From assembly GCA_900556205.1 (NCBI GenBank), contig USNX01000020.1, positions 1 to 11,253 of the forward strand: a DNA stretch of 11,253 nucleotides, read 5' to 3'. Below, in pieces: positions 7,723-11,253 of this stretch; positions within the stretch are counted from its first letter, which is position 1; every line of letters starts with the position of its first letter. Origin of the DNA: an uncultured Collinsella sp. (GTDB taxonomy: Bacteria; Actinomycetota; Coriobacteriia; Coriobacteriales; Coriobacteriaceae). The notes beneath the pieces are model-generated. The model had not been told where the DNA came from. It ran no database searches and was given only the letters and a program-made list of their open reading frames with translations. A program made the translations under genes and the position numbers.

Positions 7723-7752
7723 ACTGATAAACAGCGTCAAACGTTTATCAGT
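7723..7752. promoter_or_regulatory. Operator-like inverted repeat upstream of fbp
   Basis: ACTGATAAAC at 7723-7732 and its perfect complement GTTTATCAGT at 7743-7752 are separated by 10 bases. Half-site centres are thus 20 bp apart, about two helical turns. The site ends 27 bp upstream of the fbp ATG. This suits a dimeric regulator controlling fbp, although an mRNA 5' hairpin is also possible. The cognate regulator is not in the window. Confidence 0.55.
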
Positions 7753-7978
7753 ATGCGCCGCTTTTGTTTCGATTTTGCGCCAGCGGCCGAATTGTCGGCT
7801 GAACGGTTTGGTAAATCGATTTAGTTGAGGTAGATATGGCGGTTGAGTGGAGACGACAGAGGGTGTTTTCTCAGATATTTATGCATGGGGTCGGTGGAGA
7901 TGATGGTGGTAAAGATGTTCGCTATTTTTGATTCGATTTGGTAAATAGTGGACATATGTTCCGTATGTAGGCTCACTG

Positions 7979-7987
7979 TGCGATAAT
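7979..7987 (+). promoter_or_regulatory. Extended -10 promoter of the degV-family gene
   Basis: TGCGATAAT is a TGn extension plus a good -10 hexamer (GATAAT). No good -35 is seen 16-18 bp upstream, as is common for extended -10 promoters. The predicted transcript start is near 7994, leaving a leader of about 22 bases that includes the RBS. Confidence 0.55.
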
Positions 7988-8003
7988 TTGCGCAGCAATG
8001 AGT

Positions 8004-8009
8004 AAGGAG
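8004..8009 (+). promoter_or_regulatory. RBS that sets the degV-family start
   Basis: AAGGAG lies 6 bases before ATG 8016. It falls inside the six extra codons that an ATG at 7998 would add, so 8016 is the better start. Confidence 0.75.
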
Positions 8010-8015
8010 CCTCAT

Positions 8016-8906
8016 ATGAGTGATTTTGTCCTGACCTGTGAATCTGCCGCCGACCGAACTCGGGAGTTCTTTGCGTCGCGCAATATCCCTGTCGTGTGTT
8101 TTCATTACGAGATCGACGATGTTGTCCATACGGACGATCTGTATCAGTCGATTACGCCGGACGAGTTTTTTGCCCAGATTGCCGCGGGCGCCATGCCCAA
8201 GACGTCTCAGGTGAGCGTGGGTGAGTACGAGGAGTTTTGGGAGCCGTTTGTTGCCGAGGGTAAAGACGTGCTGCACCTGACGTTGTCGTCGGGCATTTCG
8301 GGCACGTATGGATCGGCCTGCGTTGCGGCGCAGATGCTCGCGGATCGCTATCCCCGGGGCGGCAAGGTGCGCGTCGTCGATTCGCTGGCGGCGTCTTCGG
8401 GCTTTGGCCTGTTGCTGGAATATGCCGCCGACGTGCGCGATAGCGGGGCTTCACTCGACGAGACGGCTGCCTGGATCGAGGAGCACAAACTCAACCTGCA
8501 CCACTGGTTCTTCTCGACCGATCTGTCGAGCTACCTGCGCGGCGGTCGCATTTCGGCCGCGAGCGCGATCATCGGCACGGCGCTTAAGATTTGCCCGCTT
8601 ATGACGGTCGATTGCGAAGGTAAGCTGTCGCCACGTGAGAAGATTCGCACTAAGAAGCGCGCGATTTCCGAGATGGCTAAGACCATGTTGGCACACGTGC
8701 AGGACGGTGCGGATTATTCGGGTAAGTGCATCATGTCGCACTCGGCGTGCCGCGAGGATGCCGAGGCAGTTGCGGCGCTGATTGAGGAACAGGTTCCGCA
8801 GCTTAAAGGCAAGATTGAGATCAATGACATCGGTACTCTGATTGGCTCGCATACCGGACCTGGTACGGTGGCGCTCTTCTTTATGGGCGACAAGCGCGTG
8901 GATTAA
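8016..8906 (+). CDS. DegV family fatty-acid-binding protein
   Basis: The 296-residue product matches the two-lobed DegV/FakB fold, normal in length. Known FakB proteins hold a fatty acid for phosphorylation by the FakA kinase, feeding exogenous fatty acids into phospholipids. Visible motifs are LTCESAAD (residues 6-13), where the family usually has TDS-like residues; SSGISGTYGSA (91-101), the conserved lipid-head Ser/Gly loop; RGGRISAAS (175-183); and HTGPG (279-283). The start at 8016 follows AAGGAG; an ATG at 7998 would add six residues spanning that RBS. The gene stands alone between its own promoter and a terminator, divergent from fbp. No FakA-like gene is in the window, so lipid binding is inferred from family and the bound lipid is unknown. 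Confidence 0.93.
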   Translation: MSDFVLTCESAADRTREFFASRNIPVVCFHYEIDDVVHTDDLYQSITPDEFFAQIAAGAMPKTSQVSVGEYEEFWEPFVAEGKDVLHLTLSSGISGTYGSACVAAQMLADRYPRGGKVRVVDSLAASSGFGLLLEYAADVRDSGASLDETAAWIEEHKLNLHHWFFSTDLSSYLRGGRISAASAIIGTALKICPLMTVDCEGKLSPREKIRTKKRAISEMAKTMLAHVQDGADYSGKCIMSHSACREDAEAVAALIEEQVPQLKGKIEINDIGTLIGSHTGPGTVALFFMGDKRVD

Positions 8907-8940
8907 TTTGCCCCATCACATCGCTGCATGATTGTTCAAA

Positions 8941-8980
8941 CGAAAACGGCCCGCCTCACGTTTGTGGGGCGGGCCTTGCT
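8941..8980. terminator. Bidirectional terminator between convergent genes
   Basis: A 12-bp GC-rich stem (8948-8959 with 8964-8975, one G-U pair) has a 4-base loop. On the minus strand it is followed by GTTTTCGTTTG, a fair T tract, closing the barrel gene that ends at 8988. On the plus strand TTGCTGTT follows, weaker, for the degV-family gene ending at 8906. Confidence 0.8.
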
Positions 8981-8987
8981 GTTGCGG

Positions 8988-10079
8988 TTAGCGTTTCTTG
9001 CCGCGGAAGAAGAAGCCATGGAGCGACGGCTTGAGGCCGCGATTGGCGCGATGCTCCTCAACGCGCTCGTGGATTGAGGCGACGCGCTCGATGACCTCGT
9101 CGGGAATCGGTACGTCGGGATTCATGTTCTCGACCTGGCTGACCTCGGCGGCGGCGACCTGGTCGATGATGGGCACATCGTCGCGCGAGATGACGGGCGT
9201 GGCGTCTTCCTTCATCTTGCGGTAGCGCTGCATCATGTCGGTCTGCAGCTGCTGGGCCGAAGGCGGCGTCCAGATGATGGCGTTGGCGCCGGCCGCGATG
9301 GTCTCGCGGATGCTCTCGGGCGTCTTGCCGCCCGGTGCGATGAGCGGCAGGTTGGGATAGTGCTCGCGCAGCTCTCGCAGGACCTGCGGCGTGTTCTTGC
9401 CGGCTGCGATGTTGAGGATCTTGGCTCCGGCGCGAACCTTGGCGTGTGCATCGTCGTCGCAACGCACGACTGTGGCGATGACGGGGATGTCCGCCATGTT
9501 GGTGATGTGCTCGACCATTTCGGCGGTGGCGGGGGAGTTGACCACGCAACCCGCCGCGCCCTGCATCTCGGAGACGGCCGCCATTTGCACGGAGCGCTTG
9601 CCGGTCGTGGTGCCGCCGCCCACGCCCACGAAGACCGGGCACTCGGCGACGGTCAGCAGCGCCTGCGTAATGGCCGGCTGTGGCGTAAAGGGATACACCG
9701 CAAACACGGCATCGGCGTTGGAGTTGCGGATGACCGCGACGTCGGTGGTGTAGATGAGCGATTTGATGCGACGGCCAAAGAGCGTAAAGCCGCTGGCCTC
9801 CTCGATCTCGTCGGGCATACGGAGGGCTGCCTTGCGCAGGCGCCCGTCGATGGGCAGCGGCTCCATGGGGAGCAGCCCGTTGGGAGTGACGGCTACCTGC
9901 GGCTCGGTGAACTCGTCGGCAAGCTCGACCTCGGAGAAGTCGACCGAGGCGACGATGTCCTCGTGAACCTCGGCGGGAACATCGATGGGGGCTTGATCGT
10001 TTGCCGCGGTGGGCGTGTCGAAGGAGCTAATGCCGACGAAGGCGTCGACGCGCTCGTTTAGATCGTTGAGGCTATCCAT
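8988..10079 (-). CDS. Uncharacterised TIM-barrel-like protein
   Basis: The product has 363 residues and no signal peptide or membrane span, so it is probably cytoplasmic. Residues 1-90 are acidic and look disordered. Residues 96-280 alternate beta-strands and helices as in phosphate-binding (beta/alpha)8 barrels. They show PVFVGVGGGTTTGKRS (148-163), DIPVIATVVRCDDDAHAKV (197-215), GAKILNIAAGK (218-228) and LPLIAPGGKTPESI (244-257), followed by AGANAIIW. The IAPGGK and GAN..I pattern recalls ribulose-phosphate-binding barrels and KDPG-aldolase-like enzymes, but no exact family is recognised and no reaction is assigned. The C-terminus (about 285-363) is charged and ends RGKKR. The ATG at 10079 has no clear RBS, while TAGAAT lies 9 bases upstream, so the mRNA may be leaderless. 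The gene is convergent with the degV-family gene. Confidence 0.85.
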   Translation of the reverse strand: MDSLNDLNERVDAFVGISSFDTPTAANDQAPIDVPAEVHEDIVASVDFSEVELADEFTEPQVAVTPNGLLPMEPLPIDGRLRKAALRMPDEIEEASGFTLFGRRIKSLIYTTDVAVIRNSNADAVFAVYPFTPQPAITQALLTVAECPVFVGVGGGTTTGKRSVQMAAVSEMQGAAGCVVNSPATAEMVEHITNMADIPVIATVVRCDDDAHAKVRAGAKILNIAAGKNTPQVLRELREHYPNLPLIAPGGKTPESIRETIAAGANAIIWTPPSAQQLQTDMMQRYRKMKEDATPVISRDDVPIIDQVAAAEVSQVENMNPDVPIPDEVIERVASIHERVEEHRANRGLKPSLHGFFFRGKKR

Positions 10080-10088
10080 GGAGGCTCG

Positions 10089-10094
10089 ATTCTA
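10089..10094 (-). promoter_or_regulatory. Candidate -10 of the barrel gene, possible leaderless transcript
   Basis: TAGAAT on the minus strand ends 9 bases before ATG 10079, so transcription would start within a few bases of the start codon. No good -35 is visible at standard spacing, so the call is tentative. Confidence 0.35.
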
Positions 10095-10104
10095 TGTGAT
10101 GGTG

Positions 10105-10122
10105 GCCGGCAGGGTGCCGGCA
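10105..10122. repeat. GCCGGCA direct repeat in the divergent promoter region
   Basis: GCCGGCA occurs at 10105-10111 and 10116-10122, 11 bp apart, about one helical turn. Because GCCGGC is its own complement, the pair can also form a 6-bp hairpin. It lies just upstream of the candidate -10 of the barrel gene and could be a regulator site. Confidence 0.35.
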
Positions 10123-10178
10123 GCGTTGTGCTTGCTAAATCGTTTGACGAGTTGATTTTTCCCCGCCGCGCCGTCCGT

Positions 10179-10184
10179 TAGACT
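10179..10184 (+). promoter_or_regulatory. Candidate -10 for the small membrane protein gene
   Basis: TAGACT fits the TAnnnT core of a -10 box. TTGACG at 10144-10149 and TTGATT at 10152-10157 are too far upstream for standard spacing. A transcript start near 10191 would precede the AAGGAG at 10203-10208. Weak evidence. Confidence 0.3.
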
Positions 10185-10210
10185 CAAAGGCCGTCGAACG
10201 TGAAGGAGCT

Positions 10211-10240
10211 GTGGTGGCGGGTATCGAGGTGCTATCTTGA
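10211..10240 (+). other. Possible nine-codon mini-ORF ahead of the membrane protein gene
   Basis: GTG GTG at 10211-10216 follows a strong AAGGAG (10203-10208). The frame codes for (M/V)VAGIEVLS and ends at TGA 10238-10240. That stop is in frame with, and directly abuts, ATG 10241, which opens the longer form of the next gene. It could be a leader peptide or a start region disabled by the TGA. Confidence 0.3.
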
Positions 10241-10270
10241 ATGTCCCGTTTAAAAGAGAGGTGGCGCGGT

Positions 10271-10441
10271 ATGGATTTCACAGCAATGTTGGGCTCGATT
10301 GGCCTGTGTGTGGGCGCAATCGTTGCCGCCGCGGTCATCTACTTTGTGGTCACGGCCATTAAGGGCAAAAGGGCCGAGCGCAAGGAGCGCGAGGCGCTTA
10401 AGCAGCATCGTAACCAGCAGGGCAAACGCGCACGGAGATAG
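10271..10441 (+). CDS. Small single-span membrane protein
   Basis: The product is 56 residues, with one hydrophobic span (about residues 6-29, MLGSIGLCVGAIVAAAVIYFVV) followed by a very basic tail (KGKRAERKEREALKQHRNQQGKRARR). The expected topology has the N-terminus outside and the basic tail in the cytoplasm. The family is not recognised and no function is assigned. ATG 10271 is preferred because GAGAGG(TG) lies about 9 bases upstream. ATG 10241 would give 66 residues with MSRLKERWRG added; it has a GAGG 11 bases upstream and directly follows the TGA of the mini-ORF. The stop is 24 bases from the stop of the convergent methyltransferase gene. Confidence 0.7.
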   Translation: MDFTAMLGSIGLCVGAIVAAAVIYFVVTAIKGKRAERKEREALKQHRNQQGKRARR

Positions 10442-10466
10442 CTTGTTGAGTTTTTGGTCCGTGCGC
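10428..10466. terminator. Inverted repeat spanning the convergent gene ends
   Basis: GCGCACGGA at 10428-10436 pairs with TCCGTGCGC at 10458-10466 around a 21-base loop containing five Ts. It overlaps the last codons of the small membrane protein gene and the stop of the methyltransferase gene. T tracts after the stem are weak on both strands, so termination here is uncertain. Confidence 0.35.
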
Positions 10467-11253
10467 TAGCTGCGTTTTCGGATCAGGGCGATGTAGAAGC
10501 CCTCAAAGTCGCGGCTGGGCGGAATGGTGAGCGTGCCGGGCAGGCCGTTGGCGATGGCCGAGACGTGGCCGGCAGCGATGGCCTCGGTGAGGGCGTTGCA
10601 CTCGATGTGCGGCTCCTCGCCGGCTTCCTGGGCGCGGCGTGCTTCGCTTTCGCTCGGCGTGCCATCGAGTGGGATAAGCTCGCAGTCCATGTGCTCGTCG
10701 AGGGCCTCTTGCAGGGCGTCCTCGTTTTCCTGCGGTAAGATCGAACAAGTCGAATAGACGAGCGTGCCGCCCGGTTTGAGGGCACCCATGGCGCGGTCCA
10801 GAAGCGCGCGCTGCGAGCGGGCGCACTTGACGAGCAGCTGCTCGGTCAGGCCGCGCAGGCTTTTCTCGTTGCTGCTGATGACGGTGCCCGTGCCAGTGCA
10901 GGGAGCGTCGAGCAGGATGCGGTCAAAGCGGAAGAACTCGTCGAGCTCGCGTGCGTCGATGCGCATGACGGGCACGTTTTTGGCACCCTGGCGGCCCAAG
11001 TTGGCCTCGAGCTTTTCGGCGCGGGGAATGCTCATCTCGCAGGCGGTGAGGTGTGCCTGGCCCTGCGTGAGGGTGGCGATCTGCGTCGTCTTGCCGCCAG
11101 GGGCTGCGCACATGTCCAGGATGTCCTCGCCGGCCTGAGCGCCCAACACCAAAGGCGGCATCATGGACGACAGGCTCTGTAGGTAGATCTTGCCGTCGCG
11201 GTAGATGTCGAGATCCCACAGATCGGAAACCTGGGCCTCGGGTAGGATAAAGG
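10466..11253 (-). CDS. RsmB/NOP-family rRNA cytosine-C5 methyltransferase (5' partial)
   Basis: The 261 visible C-terminal residues form the catalytic SAM-dependent domain of an RsmB/RsmF/NSUN-type m5C RNA methyltransferase. The frame stays open to the right edge (first full codon at 11251), so the N-terminus is missing; an ATG at 11164 is internal. Motifs in order are DGKIYLQSLSSMMPP (residues 19-33), DMCAAPGGKT (46-55, SAM binding), LLDAPCTGTG (113-122, motif IV Cys118) and YSTCS (166-170, motif VI Cys169). In this family one Cys attacks C6 of the cytosine and the other releases the product. It ends at EGFYIALIRKRS with no added PUA-like domain, so the C-terminus is the short form. The target is probably 16S rRNA, but RsmB and RsmF cannot be told apart from this part. 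Confidence 0.93.
   Translation of the reverse strand, partial: FILPEAQVSDLWDLDIYRDGKIYLQSLSSMMPPLVLGAQAGEDILDMCAAPGGKTTQIATLTQGQAHLTACEMSIPRAEKLEANLGRQGAKNVPVMRIDARELDEFFRFDRILLDAPCTGTGTVISSNEKSLRGLTEQLLVKCARSQRALLDRAMGALKPGGTLVYSTCSILPQENEDALQEALDEHMDCELIPLDGTPSESEARRAQEAGEEPHIECNALTEAIAAGHVSAIANGLPGTLTIPPSRDFEGFYIALIRKRS

Larger units (their letters stand above)
7696..8015. other. Divergent fbp/degV intergenic region
   Basis: This 320-bp gap has no supported gene. It holds the fbp RBS (GGAAGG) and operator-like repeat (7723-7752), and the degV promoter (7979-7987) and RBS (8004-8009). It also holds two direct copies of TTTGGTAAAT (7807-7816 and 7937-7946) and the palindrome AAATCGATTT at 7813-7822. 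The middle is more AT-rich than the flanking genes. No convincing -35/-10 pair for fbp was found. Confidence 0.6.

Noticed and set aside
7881..7931. A short plus-strand peptide beginning MHGVGGDDGG
   Set aside because: No RBS, 16 codons, no sign of a promoter; chance ORF in the intergenic region.
7821..8276. A 151-residue minus-strand frame crossing the degV promoter
   Set aside because: It is antisense to the degV-family gene and its promoter, with no RBS and no recognisable motif.
9360..10061. A 233-residue plus-strand frame opposite the barrel gene
   Set aside because: Gly/Asp/His-rich composition mirrors the barrel protein's codons; no independent start signal or family.

Overview
The window is GC-rich, gene-dense chromosome. 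Gene content and style suggest a gut actinobacterium of the Coriobacteriia, most like Collinsella: a class III (Firmicutes-type) fructose-bisphosphatase, a DegV protein, GtrA-type membrane proteins and large DUF4430 surface proteins with Lys/Asp/Ser stalks. The genus assignment is inference from protein style; no rRNA or other marker is present.

Region 1 (2-4579, + strand) is a two-gene surface-protein operon. The first gene is cut by the left edge. Its product carries four tandem DUF4430-like domains, a PQQ-type beta-propeller, one InlB B-repeat (Flg_new), a Gly-rich linker, a Lys/Asp/Ser stalk and a C-terminal hydrophobic anchor with a basic tail. The second gene starts 9 bases after the first one's stop. 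It encodes a protein anchored by its N-terminus that shows one canonical DUF4430 domain at its C-terminus. A strong terminator follows.

Region 2 (4614-7752, - strand) holds, in transcription order, fbp (class III fructose-1,6-bisphosphatase), a GtrA-like membrane protein, a long-loop hairpin and a second GtrA-like paralogue, closed by a terminator. A perfect 10-bp inverted repeat lies just upstream of fbp and looks like an operator. The 320-bp gap between fbp and the divergent degV holds regulatory sequence for both.

Region 3 (7979-10094) contains a DegV-family lipid-binding protein gene (+ strand, extended -10 promoter, good RBS). It converges on a gene for an uncharacterised TIM-barrel-like protein (- strand), with a shared bidirectional terminator between them.

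Region 4 (10179-11253) holds a short gene for a single-span membrane protein (+ strand), preceded by a possible nine-codon mini-ORF. It converges on an RsmB/NOP-family rRNA cytosine methyltransferase gene (- strand) cut by the right edge.

No RNA genes, CRISPR arrays, insertion sequences or phage genes were seen. The most unusual part is the paired DUF4430 surface system at the left. The fbp operator, the uncharacterised barrel protein and the mini-ORF come next.
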